Shown here in pieces: positions 18,302 to 27,850 of a stretch of DNA of 64,000 bases. A program made the position numbers and the translations under genes. The stretch is from Pseudobutyrivibrio sp. ACV-2. Its GTDB lineage: Bacteria > Bacillota > Clostridia > Lachnospirales > Lachnospiraceae. The stretch's first letter is position 1. Each line of letters begins with the position of its first letter. The stretch lies in the NCBI RefSeq assembly GCF_900107545.1, contig NZ_FNQZ01000001.1, forward strand, positions 434,001 to 498,000, written 5' to 3'. The notes under the pieces were generated by a model. The model had not been told where the DNA came from. It searched no databases and saw nothing but the letters and a program-made list of their open reading frames with translations.

Positions 18302-19663
18302 TTATAATTCGGTCATGTCCACTAAGACTACCGATTTATTTTCTTTCGATAAATCAACCAATTTACTGTCAAATTTTGTTGCTGAGAACAAATAAACTGT
18401 ATTCGCAGAGATACGAGCCTTTTTCATTGATTCAAGTAATTCATCGTATCTCAAATAATTCATCTGCTTATCTGCCCAATTACATATTCCAACAACATTT
18501 TCTCTATTTGAGCTTTGTCCAATCACATCAATTGTACCCTCTTTTCCAATCCAGGTACCTATTTTGATTAATTTGATTGGAAGCTTTTCCACTACGTTTA
18601 ATAGATGTAAATATTCACGGCAAACATCTACGAAATATGCCTGTAAATATTCATCTAAATATGGAGCAATAAACTCATTATAAAATGACTCTGGCTCTCT
18701 TGAGATCAATTCCGAAAGATGTGGATATACGAATGTGAACCAAAAATTTATATATGGATCCACAATTCTATACACACCTTTTTTTGTATTATCCCATCCA
18801 CCTGTCTCAAAGGATACTACCTTATCAATAACATCAAAGGCTGCAAGATTTTTCATATAAACAGAAATTTTTGCTCTGGAATAGCCTGTATCTTCAAATA
18901 AATCATTAAGCTTTTCATTACCACTTGCAATGGAGCCTAAAATTGTGTTATAGCATGAAAGTTCTCTAAGTTCTGTAGAGATATATCCTTCCGCTTCCTT
19001 ATATAGGAAACCTGTGGGGCTTAAAATATGTTCGCAGACATTTTGCTTGATAGTCCTTTTTCCATTCCATCTGTCTATATATTCTGAAACACCACCAATG
19101 ATGCCATAAGTACTAACAGACTGTGCCACTGAATATTCTGGAAACGCTCTAACTACATCCAAAAAAGATAGGTTCTCAAGCTTTATTGAATCATCAACTG
19201 CGTTTTTATGTGTACCTACAATTTCACAAAATGTATTCTCAGCCCAAACAATTGACGAGCTGACAATAATTATCATAACATTGCCAGGAAAAAGTTTTCC
19301 ATTTTTCAAATCTATAAGACTGTCAAAGAGCTGATTTGTTTTTTTAATAGAAAACTGAGCTTCGTCAATAATAACCACATGCTTCGACCCATCCTTCGAA
19401 CGAAAATTCTTAAAACTTTCCTCAAAGGACTGACTAATCTTCAGGTAATTGTATGTCTGACGCATCTGTTTATCAAAATATGATAGTTGCTTTTCATCTG
19501 AACACTGGCGGCTTCTATAATAGAAATATGATTTGCCTGTAGTAAACGAATCCAGAAGACTTTCCTTACCGCAGCCAATTCTTCCATACAAAAGCACAAT
19601 ATTGCTGCTATTATTTTGATAAATAGCCTCTAACTTTTTAAGCTCATTAGTTCTAGTAACCAT
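18302..19663 (-). CDS. ATP-binding protein, archaeal-ATPase/DUF234 type
   Basis: A 453-residue P-loop ATPase of the group often annotated as ATP-binding protein or DUF234. Walker A is YGRIGCGKES near residue 25 and Walker B is VVIIDEAQ near 95. A winged-helix segment (GYSRAKISVYMKNLAAFDVI, about 265-285) follows. The C-terminal third looks like the DUF234 nuclease-like domain (IKIGTWIGKEGTIDVIGQ and ICNWADKQMNY). Members of this family are widespread with unknown function; some have been discussed as mobile or defence-related ATPases. There is no partner gene here: it stands between topB and a hybrid kinase with gaps of 98 and 115 bases. Confidence 0.75.
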   Translation of the reverse strand: MVTRTNELKKLEAIYQNNSSNIVLLYGRIGCGKESLLDSFTTGKSYFYYRSRQCSDEKQLSYFDKQMRQTYNYLKISQSFEESFKNFRSKDGSKHVVIIDEAQFSIKKTNQLFDSLIDLKNGKLFPGNVMIIIVSSSIVWAENTFCEIVGTHKNAVDDSIKLENLSFLDVVRAFPEYSVAQSVSTYGIIGGVSEYIDRWNGKRTIKQNVCEHILSPTGFLYKEAEGYISTELRELSCYNTILGSIASGNEKLNDLFEDTGYSRAKISVYMKNLAAFDVIDKVVSFETGGWDNTKKGVYRIVDPYINFWFTFVYPHLSELISREPESFYNEFIAPYLDEYLQAYFVDVCREYLHLLNVVEKLPIKLIKIGTWIGKEGTIDVIGQSSNRENVVGICNWADKQMNYLRYDELLESMKKARISANTVYLFSATKFDSKLVDLSKENKSVVLVDMTEL

Positions 19664-19778
19664 AACAATTCTCCCTAGCTAAAATCAACCTCATATTGTA
19701 CGGCTACTATCATAACACATTTTACTTTAGCAGGCTACAGTAAAAAAGAATTTTATTCAAATTTAATTATTTGGGTAT

Positions 19779-22730
19779 TTATAGTAAATTAAGAACCCCA
19801 TCCCTATCGACTTCACGCATTAATTTCTCCAGCTTTTCATGGTTTTCCTTAACCTCCGCAGGTATACTATATTCTTTAAGCATATTCATAATTGATTCTG
19901 CTGTATCAAAATCATAGGCTTCTACCAGTTCTTTTATATCTCTGTACGCGTCTTTAAGCACATCTACCGAGATTTCAGGTAATACCTCATTCTCTTTTAC
20001 ACAGGCCGATAAACTGTCTTTATAAGACAAATATCTGGCAATAAGCCCAGGATTCTTTTCCCGTATGAATTCCAGTTTTTCTTCATTACCAAGCTGTTCT
20101 AATTCAGCTGCCATATCAGATAATTCCATAGCTCCAACCAATCTTGCGGAGCTTTTTAGAGCGTGAACCAGCACAGTATAATTCCTTATATCCTGCTCCT
20201 TAAGGAAGCCCTCTATAGCTTCTACTTTTCCATCTATAGATGAATAAAAGTCCACAACTACTTTTTCAAGAACATCGACTCCGCCGCAGTTTTTCACAGC
20301 CTCTTTCAAATCTACATCCTTAAGCTCATTCAAAAAACTATCTGTAGGAATTTCCATATTAAAATCAGGCACGTATTCTTCAGAATCCTTTTCTACTGAG
20401 ACAGATATTATTTTTTCTTTAGGAAGGTAATATTCCAGCATTTTTTCCAGTTCACTTCCATCAATAGGCTTAGAAAGATAGTCTGAAAAACCATGTGCTA
20501 CATACTCTTCCTTTGCACCCGAAACGGCATTTGCTGTGAGAGCTATTACAGGGATATTCTGATTTCTGTTTCCCTCCAACACCTTCATAGCTTCAAATGT
20601 CTCAATTCCGTCCATATTAGGCATTCTATGATCCAGAAAAATAACATCATAGCTATTATTTTTTACCTTTTCCAAGGTTTCTAGCCCACTTCCAGCTGTA
20701 TCTATCTGTACATTAGTCTGCTTTAGAAGACTCTTTACAACTGTTAGATTCATTTCCGTATCATCCACTACAAGAATCCTGGCATCAGGCGCACTAAATC
20801 TCCTATGATAATCATTTGCACTGTTGATAAAGTCCTTATACTTTTCAATAAAGTTTCCAATCTCTTCCCAGGAAACTACTTGTTGCTTAATTGCAAAAGA
20901 AAATGTTGACCCTTTACCATATTCGCTTTTAACTTCCATTTTAGTATCCATTAAAGCTAAAAGCTTTCTTACGATACTCATACCAAGGCCAGTGCCTTCA
21001 ATAGTACGATTACGTATTTCCTCAATTCTTTCAAAAGGTGAATATAATTTTGATAAATCCTCCTCTTTTATACCTATACCAGTATCTGAAACTGAAAATT
21101 TAAGAAAGATAGACCTATCATTTATAGGTTCAAAGGATACATCAAGTGAGATTGCCCCTTTTTCAGTATACTTAACAGCGTTTGTCAGTAAATTTGTAAC
21201 ACATTGTTTTATTCTAAGCTCATCACCAATCAAAAGACATGGTATATGCTCATCCACATTAATATCAAACCTTAAACCTTTCTCCTCGGCTCTTGTTGCC
21301 ACCATATTAATCAAATCATTAATAGTAGAACCCATCTGGTACTGCGCCAAAATGATTTCCATTTTTCCTGCTTCTATCTTTGAAAAATCAAGGATATCAT
21401 TTATGAGGCTAAGCAAAGAATTGCTTGCAGATTTTGCATTATTAGCATATACCAAAATCTGAGGCTCCTTACTTTCCCTTAGTATCATTTCATTCATGCC
21501 AATAACAGCATTAATAGGAGTTCTGATTTCATGGGACATGTTAGACAAAAAGCTAGATTTAGCCTCGTTGGAGCGCTTTGCTATTTCAAGTTCACTCTTT
21601 AGTTTTTGCTCTGCCTTCATACGCCCAATATATGCCTCCATTTCGTATACTGTGGCATGTAACGCATTATATACAGTCTCGATTTCGTCCTTTGAGGTAA
21701 TAGCGATATCATCAATTTTATGTCCATATAATATCTTGTCTTCGTCAGAAGTATAGGCATACTCCTCTAGAAAATCAGCCATTTCGCCAAGTGGTGCTGC
21801 AATAAAATATTTAGTATAAAAGCTTGAAAATGCCGCAAGTGGTGCTCCTACGCAGAACATTAAACATATCATTTTTAAGTCAAATGATATCATTGCACCA
21901 TCCACAACAAAATCCAGTTCATCTATCCTCTTTAAATTTAGTAGCTCCCCTGTGACTTCGTTTTGTATATCGTCTCTATGAGTAAAAATCTTTTTCATAT
22001 CAGGGAACAAAACCATCATGAAAACAGCTACAAATATGATTAACACAATCTCAATAGAAAAAATAGTTCCTGTAAGCTTTATACTAACCTTAGTCATCCT
22101 AAGTTTCTTTTTTATATTTTCATCGTTTTTTACAGCCTCAGTATAAACAATGCCTATAGGAAACACTTTTTTTACATTGTCAGGCGCAAATTTATAAAAG
22201 AAGTGTAAGAAAAGACCTACACCATATATTGCAAGAATTTCCTTATATGAATGATATGTACTTGCAAAAATATTGTGAGCTTCATAATTCATTGTAGCAA
22301 CTGCATGTACGCAAAGATAACTCATTCCTGTTACAGTAACAAATGTTATGGAGCATAAAATAATCGTCTTCCAAAAAGAAATATACCATTCATAGCGGCC
22401 TATTATAGCAAAACAGACTATAATCCCCATGTAAATTACCATAGTATATGTATCTCCCATATTAAAAAGAAGAGAGCACACAAAAGCCGCTGAAAATGAA
22501 ATAAAAGCTATAATATATCCATATAGTCCGGCCAAAAATAGAATGGGAAGTAAATAATAGCCTGCCACTACATGTCCATTATCACTTATGTAATAATTAG
22601 CGCTGTGTGCTGAAACTATATGGCAGAAAATCAGTGTTAACAATAGATATATAACCCAAGCAATAATTAAACTCATTTTATTGTCTGGTGTAAAAAGTTT
22701 AACCACAAAATTCTTTTTATTTTTATCCAT
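19779..22730 (-). CDS. Membrane hybrid sensor kinase with receiver and Hpt domains
   Basis: A complete phosphorelay in one protein of 983 residues. I chose the ATG at 22730 because AGGGTGG lies 6-7 bases upstream; a GTG at 22739 overlaps that site. The N-terminal 330 residues carry about eight hydrophobic segments, followed by a HAMP-like linker, HisKA (MSHEIRTPINAVIG, His at about 400), HATPase (NLLTNAVKYTEKG, DTGIGI, GTGLGMS), a receiver (ILVVDDTEMN, phosphorylated Asp in IFLDHRMPNMDG) and a C-terminal Hpt domain (VLVHALKSSARLVGA). There is no DNA-binding or effector output, so the phosphate probably passes to a separate regulator not seen nearby. Confidence 0.9.
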   Translation of the reverse strand: MDKNKKNFVVKLFTPDNKMSLIIAWVIYLLLTLIFCHIVSAHSANYYISDNGHVVAGYYLLPILFLAGLYGYIIAFISFSAAFVCSLLFNMGDTYTMVIYMGIIVCFAIIGRYEWYISFWKTIILCSITFVTVTGMSYLCVHAVATMNYEAHNIFASTYHSYKEILAIYGVGLFLHFFYKFAPDNVKKVFPIGIVYTEAVKNDENIKKKLRMTKVSIKLTGTIFSIEIVLIIFVAVFMMVLFPDMKKIFTHRDDIQNEVTGELLNLKRIDELDFVVDGAMISFDLKMICLMFCVGAPLAAFSSFYTKYFIAAPLGEMADFLEEYAYTSDEDKILYGHKIDDIAITSKDEIETVYNALHATVYEMEAYIGRMKAEQKLKSELEIAKRSNEAKSSFLSNMSHEIRTPINAVIGMNEMILRESKEPQILVYANNAKSASNSLLSLINDILDFSKIEAGKMEIILAQYQMGSTINDLINMVATRAEEKGLRFDINVDEHIPCLLIGDELRIKQCVTNLLTNAVKYTEKGAISLDVSFEPINDRSIFLKFSVSDTGIGIKEEDLSKLYSPFERIEEIRNRTIEGTGLGMSIVRKLLALMDTKMEVKSEYGKGSTFSFAIKQQVVSWEEIGNFIEKYKDFINSANDYHRRFSAPDARILVVDDTEMNLTVVKSLLKQTNVQIDTAGSGLETLEKVKNNSYDVIFLDHRMPNMDGIETFEAMKVLEGNRNQNIPVIALTANAVSGAKEEYVAHGFSDYLSKPIDGSELEKMLEYYLPKEKIISVSVEKDSEEYVPDFNMEIPTDSFLNELKDVDLKEAVKNCGGVDVLEKVVVDFYSSIDGKVEAIEGFLKEQDIRNYTVLVHALKSSARLVGAMELSDMAAELEQLGNEEKLEFIREKNPGLIARYLSYKDSLSACVKENEVLPEISVDVLKDAYRDIKELVEAYDFDTAESIMNMLKEYSIPAEVKENHEKLEKLMREVDRDGVLNLL

Positions 22731-22800
22731 AATGGCCACCCTAATTCAAAACTATTAACAGGGGCTAACACCGGGTAATTATCCCTTGAGTGCAATAAAA

Positions 22801-22838
22801 TAGCATCCCTTTCTATGCTACCATAAAAAGGGATGCTA
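22801..22838 (-). terminator. asd terminator
   Basis: Perfect stem AGCATCCCTTT / AAAGGGATGCT just after the asd stop, followed on the minus strand by ATTTTATT. Confidence 0.75.
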
Positions 22839-22864
22839 AAATTTGATATTTTATGAACTTATTG

Positions 22865-23950
22865 TTATTTCTTTGTGATGTAGCCCTGAGCCTTAAGAAG
22901 CTCTGCGCAAAGCACTGCTCCACCTGCTGCGCCACGAACAGTGTTGTGTGAAAGTCCTACAAACTTCCAATCATAGATGCTGTCCTCACGAAGACGGCCA
23001 ACATTAATTCCCATACCATTCTCATAATCTACATCAAGAGCAACCTGTGGTCTATTATCCTCTTCCATGTAGCGAATGAACTGCTTTGGTGCTGAAGGAA
23101 GCTCAAGCTCCTGTGGAACACCTGAGAAGTTGTTGATTGCATCAATAAGCTGTTCCTTTGTAGGCTGTTTCTTGAACTTAACAAATACAGCTGCTGTATG
23201 ACCATTAAGAACTGGTACACGGATGCACTGGCTTGTGATTTTAACATAATCAGCAGGAACGATTACGCCGTCCTTGATTTCGCCCCAGATTCTAAGTGGC
23301 TCCTTCTCAGACTTCTCTTCCTCACCTGAGATAAATGGGATGATGTTGTGCTCCATCTCTGGCCAATCCTTAAATGTCTTACCTGCACCTGAAATAGCCT
23401 GATATGTTGTAACAACTACCTCGTATGGCTCAAATTCCTTCCATGCTGTAAGTACTGGAGCATATGACTGAATTGAGCAATTAGGCTTAACTGCAACGAA
23501 GCCTCTTGTTGTTCCAAGTCTCTTCTTTTGGAACTCAATTACTTCCATGTGCTGTGGATTGATTTCAGGCACTACCATAGGAACATCTGGAGTCCATCTA
23601 TGTGCTGAGTTGTTTGAAACTACTGGAGTCTCTGTCTTGGCGTAAGCTTCCTCGATGGCCTTGATTTCATCCTTTGACATATCTACAGCAGAAAATACGA
23701 AGTCAACTTCCTTTGCTACTTCCTCAACCTCGTTTACGTTCTTTACGATGATATCCTTAACTGCCTCTGGCATTGGAGTATCCATCTTCCATCTTCCGCC
23801 TACGGCATCCTCATATCTCTGTCCTGCAGAACGAGGGCTGGCTGCAATAGTTGTAACCTCAAACCATGGATGATTCTCTAAAAGAGAAATGAATCTCTGT
23901 CCAACCATACCTGTTCCACCAAGAATACCGACTTTTAACTTATCGCTCAT
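22865..23950 (-). CDS. asd: Aspartate-semialdehyde dehydrogenase
   Basis: NADPH-dependent enzyme that reduces aspartyl phosphate to aspartate semialdehyde, the branch point to lysine, methionine and threonine and, in this organism, a direct substrate for carboxyspermidine dehydrogenase. It has 361 residues. The N-terminal VGILGGTGMVGQRFI binds NADP, Cys158 in VKPNCSIQSY is the catalytic residue, and HTAAVFVKF and the C-terminal LSHNTVRGAAGGAVL are conserved. It belongs to the archaeal/fungal-like branch by its motif spelling. It is monocistronic, with its own promoter and terminator. Confidence 0.93.
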   Translation of the reverse strand: MSDKLKVGILGGTGMVGQRFISLLENHPWFEVTTIAASPRSAGQRYEDAVGGRWKMDTPMPEAVKDIIVKNVNEVEEVAKEVDFVFSAVDMSKDEIKAIEEAYAKTETPVVSNNSAHRWTPDVPMVVPEINPQHMEVIEFQKKRLGTTRGFVAVKPNCSIQSYAPVLTAWKEFEPYEVVVTTYQAISGAGKTFKDWPEMEHNIIPFISGEEEKSEKEPLRIWGEIKDGVIVPADYVKITSQCIRVPVLNGHTAAVFVKFKKQPTKEQLIDAINNFSGVPQELELPSAPKQFIRYMEEDNRPQVALDVDYENGMGINVGRLREDSIYDWKFVGLSHNTVRGAAGGAVLCAELLKAQGYITKK

Positions 23951-24021
23951 TTCAAACTTCTCCTTATAATCTGTATTTCTGTCACGGACATTTGTCCGTC
24001 ATAGAGTGTAATTTAGTTGGT

Positions 24022-24050
24022 ATTATAATCAAACTAAATAAAAAAAGCAA
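24022..24050 (-). promoter_or_regulatory. asd promoter, overlapping the argH terminator
   Basis: Minus strand: -35 TTGCTT (24045-24050), 17-base spacer, -10 TATAAT (24022-24027). The -35 lies inside the T-rich end of the argH terminator. A 16-base palindrome, ACGGACATTTGTCCGT (23984-23999), sits in the leader between this promoter and the asd ribosome site; its function is unknown. Confidence 0.6.
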
Positions 24051-24087
24051 GGGATTTTTGAATATTTATTACAAATCCCTTGCTTTT
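24045..24087 (-). terminator. argH terminator
   Basis: Stem AAGCAAGGGATTT / AAATCCCTTGCTT in the argH-asd gap, followed on the minus strand by a run of seven T. Confidence 0.8.
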
Positions 24088-24097
24088 ATTTCAATAA

Positions 24098-25498
24098 TTA
24101 TTCAAATTTAAAAATGTTTGGTATATATTCCAAAAATTCTCTACTCACCTGTATTTCTTCAAGCATGGCATCATGTCCTGGAGCACCTACTGTCAATCGC
24201 TTATTAACACAGGTTTCCATGGAAATTGCATCGAAAATATCCTCCTCAAAAGCTGGAGAAATATTCTGTAGCTCCTCTAAAGACATATCGTCAATAGCAA
24301 TACCCTTTTCGATACAGTAAAGTACAACCTGGCCAATAATTCCGTGAGCATCTCTAAATGGAACACCATGATTAACCAGATAATCAGCTGCATCTGTAGC
24401 ATTAGTAAATCCGTTTTTAGCGCTGTTAGCCATAACGTCTTCATTGAAGGTCATAGTGGCAAGCATGCCATCAAAAAGTACTATACAATCCTGTACTGTC
24501 TTCATGGCGTCAAAGGCCTGCTCCTTATCCTCCTGCATATCCTTGTTGTATGCAAGTGGAATACCCTTCATAGTGGTAAGAAGTGACATTAAAGCGCCGT
24601 AAACACGACCTGTCTTTCCTCTTACAAGCTCTGCAATATCAGGATTTTTCTTCTGTGGCATAATTGATGAGCCTGTTGAGTAAGCATCGTCAATCTCAAC
24701 AAAACGATATTCATTACTGTTCCAGATAATAACCTCTTCTGAGAATCTAGAAAGATGCATCTGGATTGTAGCAAGAGCTGATAAAAACTCAATTAGATAA
24801 TCTCTATCTGATACGCCATCCATAGAGTTTACTGTAGGGCCAAAGAAATCTAAAAGCTCAGCTGTCATATCTCTATCAAGTGGATATGTAGTGCCAGCTA
24901 AAGCTCCAGAACCTAAAGGACACCAGTTCATTCTGACTTTTATATCAGATAAACGCATTACATCCCTTTTGAACATCTCAAAATAAGCTCCCATATGATG
25001 AGCAAGTGTTATAGGCTGAGCCTTCTGAAGATGTGTAAATCCTGGCATGATTGTATCGATGTGTTCTTCCATAATGCCAAGAATTGTATCAAGCAGATGA
25101 GAAAGCGCGTGTGCTGTAGCATCAATCTGGTCTCTTGTGTAAAGACGCATATCAAGCGCTACCTGATCGTTGCGGCTGCGGCCTGTGTGAAGCTTCTTTC
25201 CAGCATCACCAATTCTATCGATAAGATTAGCTTCAACAAAACTGTGAATATCCTCATATTCAGAGGTTATCTCTAAGGCACCAGAATTAACATCTGCTTC
25301 AATGCCATCCAATCCCTTTAATATTTCGTCTCTTTCAGCCTCTGTAATAACGCCTACACTTGCAAGCATCTTTACGTGTGCGCGACTTCCTCTAACATCC
25401 TGCGCAAAAAGAGTCTTGTCGAAATTAATGGATGCATTAAAATCATAAACCATTTGATCGGTAGATTTTGTGAATCTACCTCCCCATAACTGTGCCAT
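24098..25498 (-). CDS. argH: Argininosuccinate lyase
   Basis: Splits argininosuccinate into arginine and fumarate, the last arginine step. It has 466 residues from the ATG at 25498, where GGAGG lies 7 bases upstream and the protein begins with the family N-terminus AQLWGGRFTKS. The frame extends to 25657 but only into the upstream queH gene. Signatures include HTGRSRNDQVALDMRL, HLQKAQPITLAHH, and the fumarase/aspartase loop GSSIMPQKKNPD with the catalytic serine. It lies 22 bases after queH, away from the other arg genes. Confidence 0.96.
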   Translation of the reverse strand: MAQLWGGRFTKSTDQMVYDFNASINFDKTLFAQDVRGSRAHVKMLASVGVITEAERDEILKGLDGIEADVNSGALEITSEYEDIHSFVEANLIDRIGDAGKKLHTGRSRNDQVALDMRLYTRDQIDATAHALSHLLDTILGIMEEHIDTIMPGFTHLQKAQPITLAHHMGAYFEMFKRDVMRLSDIKVRMNWCPLGSGALAGTTYPLDRDMTAELLDFFGPTVNSMDGVSDRDYLIEFLSALATIQMHLSRFSEEVIIWNSNEYRFVEIDDAYSTGSSIMPQKKNPDIAELVRGKTGRVYGALMSLLTTMKGIPLAYNKDMQEDKEQAFDAMKTVQDCIVLFDGMLATMTFNEDVMANSAKNGFTNATDAADYLVNHGVPFRDAHGIIGQVVLYCIEKGIAIDDMSLEELQNISPAFEEDIFDAISMETCVNKRLTVGAPGHDAMLEEIQVSREFLEYIPNIFKFE

Positions 25499-25520
25499 AT
25501 TTTGTCCTCCGTGTTTTGTA

Positions 25521-26162
25521 TTAGGCTTGCACCTGTTCCTTTTGTAACTGTCTTTCTCTAAATGAAAATACACATCCACAGTAATCCTGTCTGTACATAT
25601 CATATTCCTTGGAAAGCTCTGTGGAGCGCTTGTAGCCCTCCTTCTTTTTAAAATCACTAGGTAACCATTTTACACCAATTTCTTCGCTGATACGAACACC
25701 AATTTCATTGAGCACCTGTGAATCTTTCATTGGGGATATTGTAAGCGTTGTTGTGAAAAAGTCAAACCCTTTTTCTTTTGCTTTAAGGGCCGTACGTCTC
25801 AAACGCAAGTCATAGCATCTGTGACAACGGGCACCCTTTTCAGGCTCATGCTCAAATCCTTTAGCGATTTCATAAAAGCTTTCTTTATCGTAGTCTCCCT
25901 CTATGAAGGACACTGGATGTTTGGTAGGAAAGGCTTCTATGAATCTCTGTTGCTCTTTTACCCTGTGATAATATTCGTCATCTGGATAAATGTTTGGATT
26001 GTAGTAAAAAACCGTAACATTAAAATACTGAGACAAATATTCGATACAGTAACTACTACATGGCCCACAACAGCTATGTAATAATAAAGAAGGCACTACG
26101 CCTTCTTTATTAAATCCTGATATTAATTTATCCAATTCCTTTTGATAGTTGATTTTGTTCAT
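25521..26162 (-). CDS. queH: Epoxyqueuosine reductase QueH
   Basis: Iron-sulfur enzyme for the last step of queuosine tRNA modification, of the QueH (DUF208) type that replaces QueG. It has 213 residues. Conserved cysteines are in SCCGPCSSYC (Cys31, 32, 35), GARCHRCYDLRL, and YCGCVFS near the C-terminus. The start overlaps the stop of the small membrane gene upstream as TAATG, and argH follows after 22 bases, so the three form one operon. The pairing with argH has no evident metabolic reason. Confidence 0.92.
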   Translation of the reverse strand: MNKINYQKELDKLISGFNKEGVVPSLLLHSCCGPCSSYCIEYLSQYFNVTVFYYNPNIYPDDEYYHRVKEQQRFIEAFPTKHPVSFIEGDYDKESFYEIAKGFEHEPEKGARCHRCYDLRLRRTALKAKEKGFDFFTTTLTISPMKDSQVLNEIGVRISEEIGVKWLPSDFKKKEGYKRSTELSKEYDMYRQDYCGCVFSFRERQLQKEQVQA

Positions 26163-26509
26163 TATCTATTTGCCCAAATAAAGAAAAATGTAACTGCAAA
26201 AGCGTAAACAAATGCCATAAGTAACATGAATGGAACCTGTGAAGCTATTATGCCACAAACAATCTGAGCAATGAAAACAAGTCCATGTACCCAGATAGGA
26301 ATGCGATTAAGACATGCTACTAAACCTGCCTCAAGTATAACCATAACACACGCAACTACTACATTTATCTTGAATAAAGCACATGAAAGTACAATGGCAA
26401 CAACTGTATATACCACTAAAAAAATAAGACTTAACAATGGTAAATTATCCTTAGAAAGGAATGATTTTATGTTAAATGAGTTGTTAGATTTTTTGATTAT
26501 ATCAGACAT
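26162..26509 (-). CDS. Small membrane protein, unknown function
   Basis: A 115-residue hydrophobic protein with about four membrane segments (near residues 24-46, 50-66, 70-90 and 92-112). The start has a strong ribosome site, GGGGGAG. It has no recognisable domain or conserved charged motif. The overlap with queH suggests co-translation but gives no function. Confidence 0.6.
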   Translation of the reverse strand: MSDIIKKSNNSFNIKSFLSKDNLPLLSLIFLVVYTVVAIVLSCALFKINVVVACVMVILEAGLVACLNRIPIWVHGLVFIAQIVCGIIASQVPFMLLMAFVYAFAVTFFFIWANR

Positions 26510-26584
26510 AATGCTCCCCCATTTCGTTAATGATTAAGTACAAGTGACATTATAATAAAACCTTCTTTTTTTCTCAACATTTAA

Positions 26585-26613
26585 TTGATTTTTTTCTCGT
26601 ATTATATTATAGT
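26585..26613 (+). promoter_or_regulatory. Promoter for tRNA-Thr (and possibly potABCD)
   Basis: -35 TTGATT (26585-26590), 17-base spacer, -10 TATAGT (26608-26613), about 50 bases ahead of the tRNA. Confidence 0.6.
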
Positions 26614-26665
26614 GAAAATCGCGGTTAATATCATAAATATAGGATGTAAATCATTTTATTAATAT

Positions 26666-26738
26666 GCTCCGATAGCTCAGTTGGTAGAGCACCTCACTCG
26701 TAATGAGGGGGTCGTCAGTTCGAGTCTGATTCGGAGCT
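26666..26738 (+). tRNA. tRNA-Thr (anticodon CGT)
   Basis: A 73-base cloverleaf. The acceptor stem pairs GCTCCGA with TCGGAGC, the D arm has AGCTCAGTTGGTAGAGC, the anticodon arm is CCTCA-CTCGTAA-TGAGG with anticodon CGT (reads ACG), and the T arm has GTTCGAGTC. No CCA is encoded. potA starts 44 bases downstream. Confidence 0.95.
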
Positions 26739-26782
26739 TTTCTTGTACATAAGTACAGGTTTATAAAAGGAGGATTATATAA

Positions 26783-27850
26783 TTGGAATTTATTCAATTT
26801 GACCATGTATCAAAAAGCTATGACAAGCAACTGGTTTTGGATGAGCTTGATCTTTACATCAAGGAGAACACCTTCGTTACACTTCTTGGACCATCAGGCT
26901 GTGGTAAAACCACTACTCTTCGTCTTTTAGGCGGTTTTGAAAAGCCTGATGCTGGTAAAATCTATCTTAATGGCAACGACATCACTGCACTTCCTGCAAA
27001 CTTGCGACCTATCAATACGGTTTTTCAAAAATACGCATTATTCCCACACATGACAATAGAAGAAAATATTGCATTTGGATTAAATATTCAGAAAAAATCC
27101 AAGGAATACATTAAAGATAAGGTAAAGTATGCCCTTAAACTTGTTAATCTTGACGGCTTTGAAAAACGTTCTATAGATTCACTTTCTGGTGGCCAGCAGC
27201 AGCGTATAGCCATAGCCCGTGCCATCGTTAACGAACCAAAGGTACTTCTTTTAGATGAACCTCTTGGCGCACTTGATTTAAAGCTTCGTCAAAGCATGCA
27301 GTACGAGCTTATGAAAATCAAACAGGAAGTAGGCATCACCTTCCTCTATGTTACTCACGATCAGGAGGAAGCCCTCACCATGTCAGATACCATCGTGGTC
27401 ATGAACCAGGGTTATATCCAACAAATAGGCACTCCAGAGGATATCTACAACGAACCTGAAAATGCTTTCGTAGCGGATTTTATCGGTGAAAGCAACATCA
27501 TCGAGGGCATTATGATTAAGGATGAGCTGGTTTCATTCCTTGGAGTACAGGTACCTTGTGTAGATAAGGGCTTTGGAAATATGAAGCCTGTAGACGTGGT
27601 AATTCGTCCTGAGGATGTGGAGCTCGGTGCACCTGGCAAGGGATTTATGGATGGTGTTATCACCGACTGTCTGTTCAAGGGTGTTCACTATGAGCTTGAT
27701 GTTCAATGTGGCGAATACGAATGGCTTGTACATACCACTAAATACTTTGAAATAGGCCAACACGTTTCCTTGAATGTAATTCCATTTAACATACAAATCA
27801 TGAACAAACCAGAATCAGAGGATGAGGAGGTAATGAAGGAAGATGACTAA
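26783..27850 (+). CDS. potA: Spermidine/putrescine ABC transporter ATP-binding protein PotA
   Basis: ATPase of a polyamine importer, 355 residues. Walker A GPSGCGKTTT, Q-loop, signature LSGGQQQRIAIA and Walker B LLLDEPLGALD are intact, followed by a TOBE-type C-terminal domain (about 275-345). Translation starts at a TTG; an AGGAGG lies 9 bases upstream and no better ATG exists. It overlaps potB by 8 bases. The order potA-B-C-D is the standard one. No strong promoter is visible between tRNA-Thr and potA, so read-through from the tRNA promoter is possible. Confidence 0.95.
   Translation: MEFIQFDHVSKSYDKQLVLDELDLYIKENTFVTLLGPSGCGKTTTLRLLGGFEKPDAGKIYLNGNDITALPANLRPINTVFQKYALFPHMTIEENIAFGLNIQKKSKEYIKDKVKYALKLVNLDGFEKRSIDSLSGGQQQRIAIARAIVNEPKVLLLDEPLGALDLKLRQSMQYELMKIKQEVGITFLYVTHDQEEALTMSDTIVVMNQGYIQQIGTPEDIYNEPENAFVADFIGESNIIEGIMIKDELVSFLGVQVPCVDKGFGNMKPVDVVIRPEDVELGAPGKGFMDGVITDCLFKGVHYELDVQCGEYEWLVHTTKYFEIGQHVSLNVIPFNIQIMNKPESEDEEVMKEDD

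Noticed and set aside
20824-21462. 212-codon open frame antisense to the hybrid kinase
   Set aside because: It is the complement of well-conserved HisKA and HATPase coding sequence and has no ribosome site or known domain.
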